From: Pelagomonas calceolata
Taxonomy: Eukaryota > Sar > Pelagophyceae > Pelagomonadales > Pelagomonadaceae
Reading direction: 5' to 3'
Length of the DNA stretch: 64,000 nt
Assembly: GCA_918797485.1 (NCBI GenBank)
Contig: CAKKNE010000005.1
Span: 2,232,001 to 2,296,000, forward strand
Part shown: positions 1-9,712 of the stretch, in pieces
How the letters are laid out: the number at the start of each line of letters is the position of its first letter
How positions within the stretch are numbered: the stretch's first letter is position 1
Notes under the pieces: model-generated
Seen by the model: the letters and a program-made list of their open reading frames with translations, nothing else
Databases searched by the model: none
Told to the model about the DNA's origin: nothing
Program-made: the position numbers and the translations under genes

Positions 1-2394
1 GCCTGCCAGGGCGCCCACAGCGCGCATACGTGTGGCAAGACGAGGAAGAGAAGAAAAGTCGCGCAGCCACCTTTGGAGCCGCCTCGCGTCGTGGTCATTG
101 GCGCTGGCGTCGCGGGCATCGGCTGCGCACGAACACTAGAACAGCTCGGCGCGGTAGTGACAGTAGTCGAAGCCAAACCGAGAGTAGGGGGCCGCTGCGC
201 CTCAACAAAGATCAACGACGAGGGTGCGGCCGTCGACTTAGGTGCTTCTTGGATCCACGGCATCCGGAAGAACCCACTCTATACGGCGGCGTGCCAGCTG
301 GGCTTGCACTGCGTCGACACCGGGGATGATGTGGCTTTGAGAGATGGAGAAACGGGCGTTTCCATCGAACGCGACTCGGCCGAGGACAAACGCGCCTTCG
401 AGGCGTTCAATGCAGCTTTAGCATCTGCAAGGAAGGACGGCGAAGAGAAAGCCCTGGCCGAGAGTCAGCAGGAGGGCCACGTCAAAGCGCGAGCCATGCC
501 TAGACACGGCGTCGACCAGGCCCTAGGACCGGCCGTTTCTTCACTACTCGACGCGCAGTCTCTATCTACAGATACGTTGAAATTAGTCCAGTGGCACCGG
601 GCGAACATGGAGTACGCCAACGCCTGCCCCATGGATTCGTTATCGCTACGATTCTGGGACCAGGACGACGAGCACGCGTATGAAGGGGCGCACTGCGCCG
701 TGCGGGAGGGCCTGGGGGCGTTGTGTGCGGGTTTGGCTCGACCCTTACGAGATGTTAGATTGCAGTGGCCCGTCGCGAAGATCGAACGAGTGAACAACTT
801 GATCGTCGTGACCAAGGAGAATTCGACGGAGACGCTCGTTGCGGAGGTCGTCGTTGTCACCGTACCATTAGGTGTGTTGAAGCGAGGATTGGCCTTTGAA
901 CCGCCCTTACCAAACTGGAAGACGCAGGCTATCGCCAGGCTAGGCTTCGGCGTTTTAGATAAAGTAGCTCTGAAATTTGAGAGGCCCTTTTGGAGGAATG
1001 CGGAATACTGGAACGGGTCCGAGAAGAGAATAGGCAATCTGGGACGCGTGCTAGATGTGTCGGAATATGGGGGCGAGTTCTTCCTCTGGGTCGACCTCGA
1101 GGGTGTCACCAATGAACATGTACTGGTAGCCTTATGTCCCGCGCTCAACGCTGAAAGATTTGAGGTCGATGCGGGTTTTACCACGGGCGGCGAGGCCGTG
1201 CGGAAGGCGCCGTCGAAGGTCGTGGAGAAGTGCTTGGAAGCGTTGAGGAAGTTGCTCGGGGCTTCGTCTGATGAGAAAAATGAGTGGAAGGTGTTGAGCG
1301 CGACGGCGACGGCGTGGCGCGACGACCGACGAGCTCTCGGGTCGTATTCCTTCTTAGCGCCGGGGTGCATACCGGAAGACGTCGACGCGTTGGCGGCGCC
1401 ATGCTGGGGCGGGGTCCTCAGGTGGGCCGGCGAGCATACTTCGAGGGAGCACCTCGCGACGGCGGCCGGCGCTCTGGAATCGGGCCGTGCGGAAGCTAGA
1501 CGAATAGCGAGAGAGACAGGATTGTTGTCACTATCCGACGACGAGGACGAAGAGAGCTGGCCCCACGTGGCCAAGCCGAAACGACCGTCGCGGGAAGCGA
1601 TGAGGGACGCGAGATCCGCGTTATGTGTGCGAAGCTTCGTCAGGAGGGACACGTCGGAGGATGTCTGCGCCTTGTGCGGTTTGAAGAGCGGCGAGGACGC
1701 CGACGTCGAGGGCTTCATGGCGGGTCCTTTACTAGCGTTCGAGCAAGGGTCGAGAATTGTGTGGGTCCATGATGGTTGTGCGGCGGCGTCGTCCGAAGTT
1801 AGGGTATTGGATGACGCCTGGTTCCACGTCCACGCGGCCATTTCTCGTGGTAGGCGCATCGCTTGTGCAGCTTGTGGCCAGAAGGGCGCGACTTTGGGTT
1901 GTATCTCGGCGGAGTGCCCGCATAGTTACCATGGGAGGTGTGCCGCGTTGCACCAAAAGTGGGATTTACGTTTGCACCGTCCGTTAGGCTACCCGAAGCG
2001 CTCGAAGCACGCGTGCATCGAATCTGATTCAAGTGACGAGGAGGTCGACGAGCGCTTCCCCGCGTTTAGCTGTCTGGCGTGCCGGCCGCCTCTACCGAAG
2101 CTCAAACCCTACGCGCAGCACTGCACGGCGCCGTCACTCGATGGACGGCCTTCGGTAAAACGGAACGTGTCCGCGAAAGTGATGCAGCGGCCGCTCGGCG
2201 CACCTAGAAAACCGCCGCCCTTCGCGGCGCCGCCGCCACCGACGACCGAGGCGCCTCGTCCCGTACCCTTCGGCGCGCCGCGGCACAATTTAATGCTGCC
2301 GCGGAAACCGGCGCAACCGGCGCCCGCGGCGGCGCCGTGGCGGCCTCAGCCGCCGCCGCCGCCGCCGCCGGACTGGGTCACGAAGCCGCGGTGA
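1..2394 (+). CDS. LSD1-like FAD amine oxidase (lysine demethylase) with ePHD finger, 5' partial
   Basis: Probable chromatin flavoenzyme that oxidatively demethylates histone lysines. The frame is open from the first base with no ATG before the FAD fold, so the start lies left of the window; the first visible residues (KTRKRRK) look like a nuclear signal. A Rossmann FAD motif VVVIGAGVAGIGC lies at nt 85-125. The substrate lobe keeps PLGVLK and GFGVLDKVALKFERPFW, where the K of LDKV matches the catalytic lysine of LSD1, and the C-terminal FAD motif WAGEHTSREHLATAAGAL follows. After it, nt 1660-2090 encode an extended PHD zinc finger (CALCG, HDGCA, CAACGQKG, CPHSYHGRCA, CLAC). The tail is proline-rich. 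No SWIRM or tower insert is visible, though SWIRM could lie upstream. A polyamine oxidase is the alternative, but the ePHD argues for chromatin. It converges on the next gene 46 bp away. Confidence 0.85.
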   Translation, partial: ACQGAHSAHTCGKTRKRRKVAQPPLEPPRVVVIGAGVAGIGCARTLEQLGAVVTVVEAKPRVGGRCASTKINDEGAAVDLGASWIHGIRKNPLYTAACQLGLHCVDTGDDVALRDGETGVSIERDSAEDKRAFEAFNAALASARKDGEEKALAESQQEGHVKARAMPRHGVDQALGPAVSSLLDAQSLSTDTLKLVQWHRANMEYANACPMDSLSLRFWDQDDEHAYEGAHCAVREGLGALCAGLARPLRDVRLQWPVAKIERVNNLIVVTKENSTETLVAEVVVVTVPLGVLKRGLAFEPPLPNWKTQAIARLGFGVLDKVALKFERPFWRNAEYWNGSEKRIGNLGRVLDVSEYGGEFFLWVDLEGVTNEHVLVALCPALNAERFEVDAGFTTGGEAVRKAPSKVVEKCLEALRKLLGASSDEKNEWKVLSATATAWRDDRRALGSYSFLAPGCIPEDVDALAAPCWGGVLRWAGEHTSREHLATAAGALESGRAEARRIARETGLLSLSDDEDEESWPHVAKPKRPSREAMRDARSALCVRSFVRRDTSEDVCALCGLKSGEDADVEGFMAGPLLAFEQGSRIVWVHDGCAAASSEVRVLDDAWFHVHAAISRGRRIACAACGQKGATLGCISAECPHSYHGRCAALHQKWDLRLHRPLGYPKRSKHACIESDSSDEEVDERFPAFSCLACRPPLPKLKPYAQHCTAPSLDGRPSVKRNVSAKVMQRPLGAPRKPPPFAAPPPPTTEAPRPVPFGAPRHNLMLPRKPAQPAPAAAPWRPQPPPPPPPDWVTKPR

Positions 2395-2440
2395 TCTTTT
2401 GTTGTGTTGTTTATCGTAAGTGTCGTTATTGCATCTACTA

Positions 2441-3690
2441 CTAGGGCCTCGCGTTCCCCGGCGGCGTTCCTTCGCGGGCACGGATCGCGGCGCGCGACTC
2501 TCGCAGGCACTGCTCAATCTCCGTTGTGGTCGGATGCGCGCCACCGAACACGCGTCTCGCGGTCGGTTCCGTCTCCTCGAGCATCGTCACGGCCTCGCGG
2601 AGATCGTCGAGCGCGGCGCCAGCGTCCCTGTAGAGCGCTACCGCGTAATTCGACTTCATCCTGAGCGTGGTGTCATTACTTTCTCCGAGCACTTTTTCCG
2701 CCACGGGGATCGTTTTGCGCAGCAGTGTCCTGCCTTCTTCGAAGCGCTTTAGATGAAGAAGGGTCGCCGCGTAGTTGCTGGCTGCTAAGAGAGTCTTTTG
2801 ATGTTGCTCGCCGTGGAGCCTCAAACGTCCGGAGTATACACCAAGCCGCATCCGCAGAGCTTGATCGTGTTGTCCGAATTTCTCATATGAGCAGGCAAGG
2901 TTGCCTGCACGACGAGAATGATCCCTTCTTGTGCGCCAAGCCGCCGCATCATGGACAACTGAGCCTCATACACGGACAACGCGTCCTCGTCATGCTTTCC
3001 ATCGGATAAACCGCCCCCAAGTACAGTCATCGCCCAGCTCCGAAGCATGTCCGCCTCCGGCCGCCCCACGAACGTCTTCCAGCATGCCCACCCAAGTGCG
3101 CACGCAACGACGCCGTGGTGGCCTTGCTCGCACAGGCTACACGTATACCACCGCGCAAACCTCTCGGACAACGCCTCGTTGCCCAAATTGTTCTCCTCGG
3201 CCTCCGCGACCAAAATCTTCGCCTGCTCCGCCAGACACGACACATGCGCGAAGCCCGCCGTCCCGCGGCACGCACACATGCGCACGAGGCCCTCCTTCGT
3301 TTTCCAGTGGAGCGCCTGCGTGCAGATGTAGCACGTCTGGCCCTTCGTGTCCTCCGCGCACGCCGCCGCCGCGACCGCTACGGTCTCCGTATACTTCGTA
3401 TCGGCATGATATTGCTCGGCGCCGCCTGCTTTTTTTATCAATTTGCAGAGCTTGTCATGGCCTCTTTGCTCCCAGTGTTGTTTCTGGCACTCGGCGCCGC
3501 AGTAGCGCGTGCTGCAGCGGCCGCATTTCTTGCCCAAGGTTAAGCCAAGCTCGGTGGCGCAGACGGCGCATTTTGTGAGGATCATCCCGCAAGTTGGGCA
3601 GCCCGACGGCGTCGGGTAGCTCTGTTTATTGCAATTGCTCTGCTGCCATCTCTCATTCTCTCGCAAAAATGGCCGCGCCCGGCCAAGCAT
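2441..3690 (-). pseudogene. MYND / RING-CH / TPR family protein, one apparent frameshift
   Basis: The N-terminal part (3690 to about 2910) carries a MYND zinc finger (CAVCATELG, KKCGRCSTRYC, CQKQHW) and a RING-CH-like module (CYICTQAL, CACRGTAGFAHVSC, CSLCEQGHHG). The C-terminal part (about 2910 to 2441) is a kinesin-light-chain-like TPR segment (NYAATLLHLKRFEEG, TLLRKTIPVAEKVLGE, LDDLREAVTMLEE). The two lie in different frames. Reading NLACSYEKFGQHDQALRMRL across the junction restores the family sequence if one base is missing near 2909, so this is either a recent pseudogene or a consensus error. Two further fragments of the family lie at 16803-16973 and 30890-31222. The initiator is uncertain; an internal ATG at 3585 just before the MYND finger is a good alternative. 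Biochemical function is unknown; ubiquitin-ligase or scaffold roles are guesses. Confidence 0.6.
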
Positions 3691-3916
3691 CCCTCCCGCC
3701 CCGAGGCCGTACCCGACCCGTCACCGGGACGGGAAGGGCCTTCCACGTTCCACCGGCGGAGGCTAGTGGGGCCCTGCTAGTTCGAGGCGCTGCAGGCCGC
3801 CGAGGTGCTTTTGCGGCCGCCCCGGGAGCCGAGCAGCTGCCCGCGCCGCCGCCCGACCTCCACGAGGACATCAATAATTCCCAAGAGGCTGCCCGCGCCG
3901 CCGGAGCCGCGCCACG

Positions 3917-5344
3917 ATGCGCACGACACGTAGAAAGGCCGCCGCGCCACTATGCATCTCGGGCAACGAGATGGAGCGCCTTCGAAGCTTCACGCGGCCG
4001 CCCCCCAAGAAAGAAGAAGATTTAAGGAACGAGCACTTGAAAAAACTCAGTGAGGAGCGCGTCAAAAACTGGCCGAACACGTTAGCCGCGCAGCGGAAAA
4101 AAAAGGAGCAGTGGAAGGAAATTAGAGCTGCGGAAGAGGAGGCCTACCGCGTCAAGGTCGACAACGAGGAGCGCGAACTGCGCGAGGCCGCCGCCGCGAA
4201 GGCCTACGCGAAGGCGAAGTACCTCAAGTTCGAGAACCAAGATAAAACGAAGTTTTTGCGCGCCCAGCAGTTGTATTCTGATTGTGTCTACGAAAGACAA
4301 GAACAAATTAGGGAGAAGGAGGTCATGAAGCTCTGGGAGAAGGAGAAGGAGAAGGCGTATCATGAGGACGTCATGCGCCACGTCGCCGAGGGCGACCGGC
4401 GAGAGGCCGCGGAGTTAGAGGCAAGAAAACTGAAAAACGCCGTCATCTGCAAGCAGCAGCAGGCGCAATTAGCGGAGTTCCGCGAGAATTATCTCGAGCG
4501 ACTGAGGATTGAAAAGCGCGACGGCGAGCTCATCCAGAAGAAAGTGGCGAGCAACCTCAAGGAGGACGTGCGCGCCCGAGAGGAAGAGGCCATCAAGCAG
4601 CAGCTCAAACGCAATGAAAACAAGCTCGCGAACGAGGAGCTCAAGAAGCTGAGGCTCGAGGCAGCTGTTGAAGATCAGATCATCGACGCGCGCGTAAAAA
4701 AAGAAGTGAAGCGCAAGGAATACTACGACGCGGAGATCAAGAAGCAGAAAGCGAGGATGTTCGCCGAGAAGCAGCGCATCAAGCAGCGATTGATCGACAA
4801 CGCGACGCGTAACCTCATGAACCAGATGGCGGCGGATGAATCGGCCCTGGAGGAGCAAGTGGAAGCGATGAGGAAGAAGGAGGACGACTTGGAGGCTTTG
4901 AAGCAGCGGAACATCAAGGAGCAGAAGTTGGCCATTGACCAGGCGTGTAAGTCGGCGATGGCTCGCCGTGCTAGAGAACGGGAGGAAGATGAAAGACAGA
5001 CTGCCGAAATGGTCAAGGCCTGGCGGGCCAAGAATAAAGAAATAGATGACGAGGCCGAGGCCGACGAGAAACGGCGCCATGACGAGCTCATGGATCTGAA
5101 GAAAACGCAATATGAGCAGAGGGAGCAGTACCGAGCGCGCGTGCGCCAGGAACGGGCCGATCGCTTGTCGGGCGATACGGGCGAAGCCAACCGTATATTG
5201 CAGGAAGATCTCGAGTTCAGACAAGAAGCGCAGCGCGAGATCGACAAGGCGAAAGCGGCGGGCCGGCCGTGGTACATGCTCCAGAAGGCGAAGGAGGCGA
5301 AGGAGCGGGCGCTGTTCCCTTCCGGGGGGTCGGGGAAGGCCTAA
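3917..5344 (+). CDS. coiled-coil axonemal protein resembling CFAP210/CCDC173 (TPH type)
   Basis: A 475-residue protein that is almost entirely charged helix (runs of E, K, R, A and Q). Its opening pattern, ERVKNWPNTLAAQRKKK followed by repeated acidic/basic heptads, matches the trichohyalin/plectin-homology proteins of cilia, closest by eye to CFAP210 (CCDC173), a microtubule inner protein of doublet microtubules. It ends with a conserved-looking short motif, GRPWYMLQKAKEAKER. An internal ATG at 3971 (MERLRSF) is an alternative start. If the assignment holds, the organism builds a motile flagellum. It could instead be another TPH-family protein such as CFAP53 or CFAP45, because coiled coils align promiscuously. 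Confidence 0.55.
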   Translation: MRTTRRKAAAPLCISGNEMERLRSFTRPPPKKEEDLRNEHLKKLSEERVKNWPNTLAAQRKKKEQWKEIRAAEEEAYRVKVDNEERELREAAAAKAYAKAKYLKFENQDKTKFLRAQQLYSDCVYERQEQIREKEVMKLWEKEKEKAYHEDVMRHVAEGDRREAAELEARKLKNAVICKQQQAQLAEFRENYLERLRIEKRDGELIQKKVASNLKEDVRAREEEAIKQQLKRNENKLANEELKKLRLEAAVEDQIIDARVKKEVKRKEYYDAEIKKQKARMFAEKQRIKQRLIDNATRNLMNQMAADESALEEQVEAMRKKEDDLEALKQRNIKEQKLAIDQACKSAMARRAREREEDERQTAEMVKAWRAKNKEIDDEAEADEKRRHDELMDLKKTQYEQREQYRARVRQERADRLSGDTGEANRILQEDLEFRQEAQREIDKAKAAGRPWYMLQKAKEAKERALFPSGGSGKA

Positions 5345-5894
5345 GTTGTCTTCTTCTTTCTTGTACGCGTCGGCGGGCGTACTGGCGGACTTACTGGCTG
5401 GCGTAGATGCTGCCAGTGGCGTCTACCCCGCGCCCCCCGGGTTCTGGCGCCCAGCCCGACGCCAGGCGCGGAGGGGTGCCGTGCCGGGAACCCTCAGGGG
5501 GCCAGCGGGCGGCCGCGGAGGCGCTCCGGCGCTTGCGTAGGTCCTAAGGAAGTTGCCCCGCGGCGCCGACGGGCGCGACTGGAGTTCGCTGGAATCCCGT
5601 TTTTTTACTTGCGTGTATCCAACCTAGCGTCTCTTGGCGACGGGCCGGGAAGAGAACTACTTCCTGAGGGGTGTGGCGATGATGCACGAAAAGCGGCTCG
5701 AGAGGGCTCGTCGAGCTTGCTGGCCGGGCCACGCAGTGCGCTCAATTTGGACCCAGCGCTGCTAAGCGCTGCTCAGTAGCCTCAAAGCTGCGCGCAGAAC
5801 GAGCGCGCCCACAGAAATTCAGCTCTAAGGGCCGGGAAAAAACACCCACACAAGACGCCCCTGCCGCATATACGAAATTATACACCCCCCGCGC
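5345..5894. other. intergenic, no gene recognised
   Basis: The stretch lies between two genes of the same strand. The first 200 bp are GC-rich, with an open reading frame on + (SFLYASAGVLADLLAGVDA) that has no credible start and no recognisable family. The distal 300 bp, the presumed promoter of the next gene, drop in GC. The recurrent CTAG promoter dyad is absent. Confidence 0.4.
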
Positions 5895-7883
5895 ATGGCC
5901 CCGCCGCGCGGCCCACGGAAAGAACACCAAAGGCAAGCGACGAGGCCGCCGCTGAGCCCGCCGCGCTCCTCGCCTACGATGGCAGCGGTCGAAAATCCGC
6001 CGGCGCCGCCCGTCCTCGAACCCGTCCAGCCGTCGCCGGAATTGGTGCCGTCGCCGCCGCGCGAGGGCTTGATTCCCATGCCGATCGGCGCCATGGGCAT
6101 GCCCGTGCCGCCGCCCATGTTCCTCGCGGGCGGTTTGGCCCCTTACCCGCCGCACTACGGCGTCCCCGGCCCGTACCCTCCCTTCGCGGCGATGCCTGCC
6201 AGCTTGGTAACTAATCCGCCGCCCCCCGACACGATCTTCCAGGGCACCGTCACGAACTTCGGGCACTTCCCGAAGGACGGCACGGCCTCGAGGCACTGCT
6301 ACGGCTTCATCAAGGTCGACCACACGCACAACGAGGTCTTCGTGTCGGAACAGGACGCCCCGGACGGTTACTTGTCGCAAGGAGACCGCTGCGAGTTTCG
6401 CATTGTCGACGCGAGGACGAACAACCGACGGACGGGCGCGAAGCAGTGGAAGGCCACGGACGTCGTCTGCATTCAAAGAGTGACGCCGATCCCCGAGCAG
6501 CGGCCGCGGCGACTTAGTAGAGTGTCTCCTCCGCAGTCGCAGCCCGACAAGGTCAAAGGTACACTACTGCCTCCCGGAGCTTTTGCACCGTTGTTACTTG
6601 ATGCGTGCGGCTGCGGTGCGCATGCCGCTTTACTCGAGAAGGCCCAGATCGACGATGATATTTTATTTGACACGATTACGTTCGAGGACCTCCAGGCCGC
6701 GGGCCTGCCGTCGCTCGACGCGCGGAGGGTGATTGCTCGTTTAGAACAGCTCAAAGCACCGTCAAAGTCTCTGGAACACAGCTTCCCTCCATTATCAAAC
6801 GGCAAGGCGGCTCCGCCGGTCAAGGAGGAGGCGGGCTGGTCGCAGGTCGCGAAGCCGGTCGTTCCGGAGGCCGTAGTACCGGAGGCGCTCCCCGAGGAAC
6901 CCCCTGTCATCATTGAGGCGCCGGCGCCGGCGCCGGCGCCCTCGCCGCCCGAGAAGCGGAAGAAGCGGCCCGCCAAGAAGAAGCCGGAGCCCGCGCCCGA
7001 GCCCGTCGCTCCGGAGCCGGAGCCGGTGCCCGAGTTGTCACCAGAGGAGATTCAACTCCAAAGAGATATCGATGAGGCCGTGAAGGCGTCCCAGGAGACC
7101 CAGGAGAGTTCCTGGAGCAGCGTGGTCAAGAAGGACCGCAAGGGCCGGCGCGCCGCGCGCGAGAAGCCATTGTTAAATGGAAAGAAGCCGTACGAGACGT
7201 TTACGCTCGAGATTAATGGTTCCAATGCGTTGGAGGGGTGTCGGCTGTACAAAGATAGTATAGATGAAGACTTAGAACAGCGTTTAGTCGATACGGTGGA
7301 CGACATGCTCGCGAGGGACGCGCGGGGCACCTTGGGCGGCCAGCCCTTCCAAGGCGGCCGAGCCAGAAAGATGAAACAAGGACAAAGTAGGACAGATGTG
7401 CAAGCGGGCCCGAAGTTCGACGACTACAAGCACCAGCAGATCCTGACCGAGGGCGACACGCTGGCCGACGGGTCACTATTTGCTCCCGAGCCCATGCCCG
7501 CTGTGGCTCGAGAATTGCACGATGCTCTCATCAGACGAGGTGTCCTATCAGAGGACGCGCCCTTCGCGGACATCTTCCTAGCGAATGTTTATGAGAGAGG
7601 GCAGTTCACCTTGAACCACATCGACGCGAAGTACATCAAGCGACCCTTGATCGTCACATCTCTGTTATCGTCGGGGACCATGGTCTTCGGCAAGAAGCTC
7701 GCGCGGGACCAGGAGAAGAACGGCAGTCGCTTCTTCGGGAAGAACGGTGCTGGTACGAAGCAGATCCGGCTGCCGCCTCGTAGCACGCTGGTGCTGGACG
7801 GCGTTTCTGCCAATGACATCCAGCACGCGATCAACGGCGTCGACAAGCGGCGCATGTCGATCCTCATGCGCATCGCCGCGTAG
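5895..7883 (+). CDS. ALKBH9/10-type 2-oxoglutarate/Fe(II) RNA demethylase with cold-shock and SAM-like domains
   Basis: Predicted AlkB-family dioxygenase that removes methyl groups (probably m6A) from RNA. The 662 residues read in order as a Pro-rich N-terminus; a cold-shock-like domain (about 112-195: GTVTNFGHFPKDG, CYGFIKVDH, EVFVSEQDAPDGYLSQGD); a SAM-like helical domain (about 232-290: LLEKAQIDDDILFDTITFED, LQAAGLPSLDARR); a low-complexity EPAP linker; and a C-terminal AlkB fold (about 430-660). The iron ligands appear as HID (about residue 576) and H in NDIQHAING (about 644), with KRRMSILMR supplying the 2-oxoglutarate arginine. Plant ALKBH9/10 proteins show the same ..HIDxxxxxRP.. and ..KRRxSIxxR.. 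spacing. The added RNA-binding domains suggest built-in mRNA recruitment. The second ATG at 5979 is an alternative start. Confidence 0.8.
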   Translation: MAPPRGPRKEHQRQATRPPLSPPRSSPTMAAVENPPAPPVLEPVQPSPELVPSPPREGLIPMPIGAMGMPVPPPMFLAGGLAPYPPHYGVPGPYPPFAAMPASLVTNPPPPDTIFQGTVTNFGHFPKDGTASRHCYGFIKVDHTHNEVFVSEQDAPDGYLSQGDRCEFRIVDARTNNRRTGAKQWKATDVVCIQRVTPIPEQRPRRLSRVSPPQSQPDKVKGTLLPPGAFAPLLLDACGCGAHAALLEKAQIDDDILFDTITFEDLQAAGLPSLDARRVIARLEQLKAPSKSLEHSFPPLSNGKAAPPVKEEAGWSQVAKPVVPEAVVPEALPEEPPVIIEAPAPAPAPSPPEKRKKRPAKKKPEPAPEPVAPEPEPVPELSPEEIQLQRDIDEAVKASQETQESSWSSVVKKDRKGRRAAREKPLLNGKKPYETFTLEINGSNALEGCRLYKDSIDEDLEQRLVDTVDDMLARDARGTLGGQPFQGGRARKMKQGQSRTDVQAGPKFDDYKHQQILTEGDTLADGSLFAPEPMPAVARELHDALIRRGVLSEDAPFADIFLANVYERGQFTLNHIDAKYIKRPLIVTSLLSSGTMVFGKKLARDQEKNGSRFFGKNGAGTKQIRLPPRSTLVLDGVSANDIQHAINGVDKRRMSILMRIAA

Positions 7884-8374
7884 ATGACACCGACCCGCGC
7901 CGGCGCTTGCGCGGGGACACACTAACTTGTGGTTTGATGATAGTTCGTGCCCCCTGCTTGCTCTCCCCGGCGGTCCGCCCGACGCGGCGGCATCCTCCAT
8001 GATAGATAGGGTAGTCTCCGTCGCGCGGCTCGCCGATGGCCGGCTGCTGGCCCGCCTCGGCGGCGTAAGGCCGACGCGTTGTTTACGGCGCTTCGCCGAC
8101 TCGTCGGCGGCGCGCCAAGCCCTTCAGATGACAGGACGGATAGATGTGGGATGGAACCCGTTTTGGAAGTGAATGAGCTGCTCGCTTTTGCCAGGAATAG
8201 CGCTCTCCGCCTCGTATCGTCGGGTCCAGCCCGCGCAGCGCAAACAGTGATCGACGGTGGCAACGGCACGATACTTCTACGCCATACGCCGCCGCAGCGG
8301 CGAACGGGAACGCGCTAGTTACGCCAATAATAGAAGCTAATCAAACGTGTCCAAAGAGCCGTAACCAATCAACG
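7884..8374. other. intergenic, no gene recognised
   Basis: Upstream region of the next + gene. No reading frame here resembles a protein and no CTAG promoter dyad or introner core is present. The last 80 bp before the next start are AT-richer (CCAATAATAGAAGC), as expected for a promoter or 5' UTR. Confidence 0.4.
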
Positions 8375-9241
8375 ATGCAGCGTCAAGACACCTTAAACTC
8401 CCTCAAGCTCAGCTCGCTGAACCAGTCGCTCGGCTCGAGCACGGGCACAGGCGGGTCGAGGCACCGGCGCCACCAGTCGGACCCGTTCGGGAGTTCATTG
8501 GCGCCCATGTCCGACAGCGACATGGCCGCCTTCCTGGCGGCGGAGGGCGACGAGGACGCGCTCATGCCCGGGTCCCTCCTCTCGTTCGACGACGCCGATC
8601 TCGGGGACATCGGGGATCTCCTACTCCCGACGCCGAGCGGGCCACAAATGCCGGCCTGGCCGTCGCCTAGAACACCTGGGCGGAAGCATCGGAGGACCAT
8701 CTCTGAACCAGCTCTGAATTTTCAGTTTGTCAAAAACGACGTGCACTCCGCGCCCGCGCCGCCACCCGTCAGGAGAGGCGTCTCCGACGAGGGTTATATT
8801 GATGATGCGACGCACCCCCTGATCCTGGGCGATGGTTTGAGGCTGGACTCCTTCGACCTGGAGCTTGATGAACGAGCCATACCACAGATGCCCCCACCGC
8901 CACCGGCACCAGCCCCAAAGCCGAAGCCCTCGCGAGCGGCTCGTAGTACGGGGCGACGACGGAAACCGACGAAGGCCGCGGACCCGGACTTCGTCGATCC
9001 TGATTCTGTCAATTCCGTCTCTCCGGCACCCTCGCGCAAGTCCAAAAGTACCGGAGGGGAAACGAAAAAGTACCGCTGCTCGCGCTGCGGCCAGATCAAG
9101 GCGAACCACGTCTGCCCCTTCCTGAAATATAATAGCGTGGCGACGGGCGTGCAGGCCGATCCTTCCGTGACGGTGACGACGGCGGGCTGCAAAACTCTCA
9201 AAGTGCGGGGGCGCTTCGTCGGGGCGGCGGTGATGGCTTGA
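8375..9241 (+). CDS. putative nuclear protein with CX2CX6HXC zinc motif and repeated RRxxS phospho-sites
   Basis: A 288-residue protein of unrecognised family. The N-terminal half carries three basophilic-kinase-like sites of related form (RRHQSDP, RRTISEP, RRGVSDE), the pattern seen in 14-3-3-regulated factors, within Ser/Pro-rich and acidic stretches (LLSFDDADLGDIGDLLLP) that resemble activation domains. A basic patch (AARSTGRRRKPTKA) follows. Near the C-terminus YRCSRCGQIKANHVCPF gives cysteines and a histidine spaced as CX2CX6HXC, a likely zinc site. A kinase-regulated transcription factor or cofactor is a reasonable guess and nothing more. Start codon and stop are clean and no intron is evident. 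Confidence 0.65.
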   Translation: MQRQDTLNSLKLSSLNQSLGSSTGTGGSRHRRHQSDPFGSSLAPMSDSDMAAFLAAEGDEDALMPGSLLSFDDADLGDIGDLLLPTPSGPQMPAWPSPRTPGRKHRRTISEPALNFQFVKNDVHSAPAPPPVRRGVSDEGYIDDATHPLILGDGLRLDSFDLELDERAIPQMPPPPPAPAPKPKPSRAARSTGRRRKPTKAADPDFVDPDSVNSVSPAPSRKSKSTGGETKKYRCSRCGQIKANHVCPFLKYNSVATGVQADPSVTVTTAGCKTLKVRGRFVGAAVMA

Positions 9242-9712
9242 TATGGTGGTGGGGCCGTGTGTATGGACATGGACATTAATTCTTTACTACTCTTTACTCT
9301 CGTTGTTCCGCGCGCGGGCGTCTCGCGGGCCGCCGCGCGAAGCTCCGTTCGCCCTCCAGTTTTCTGGGCCGCCAGGGAGCCCTCGCTGGTGGCCGAGGAA
9401 CGCTCTGGCTTCCGCGCGCGGCCTCAGCGCCTCGACCATGCTGGGAGAGCCTGGCAATTACCGTGCTCGCAGAGGCTGTCGCGCGCACCAATACGCTAGG
9501 CGCAGCGTCCACGTATCGCTGTCGTCGCGGTAGAAGATTTAGCAGAAACTTCGCGCGCCGGCCATCCCTACGGCCTCTTTGTCTGCGAGGCTGCCTGGGC
9601 CTTGTGGCAGCGATCCGCAATCCCTAAATCGAGGGCGCACCCGTGGTCGCTGAGCAAGCAGCGCGCGGCCGAGCTTCGGATTTCTAAGTCCACGGCCTCA
9701 GCGAGGAGTAGC
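9242..9712. other. intergenic / 5' region, no gene recognised
   Basis: Short tail of the previous gene followed by GC-rich sequence. The frame of the next gene stays open upstream to an ATG at 9602, but the residues before 9713 look like untranslated sequence. No promoter dyad was seen. Confidence 0.35.

Noticed and set aside
465-1859. Long open frame (464 codons) on the minus strand opposite the LSD1-like gene
   Set aside because: No family resemblance; it is the antisense shadow expected in GC-rich coding DNA, while the plus frame has complete oxidase and ePHD motifs.
3762-3785. GGCTAGTGGGGCCCTGCTAG upstream of the coiled-coil gene as a promoter dyad
   Set aside because: It has two CTAG halves but lacks the GTAAGRCA core, so it does not fit the family.
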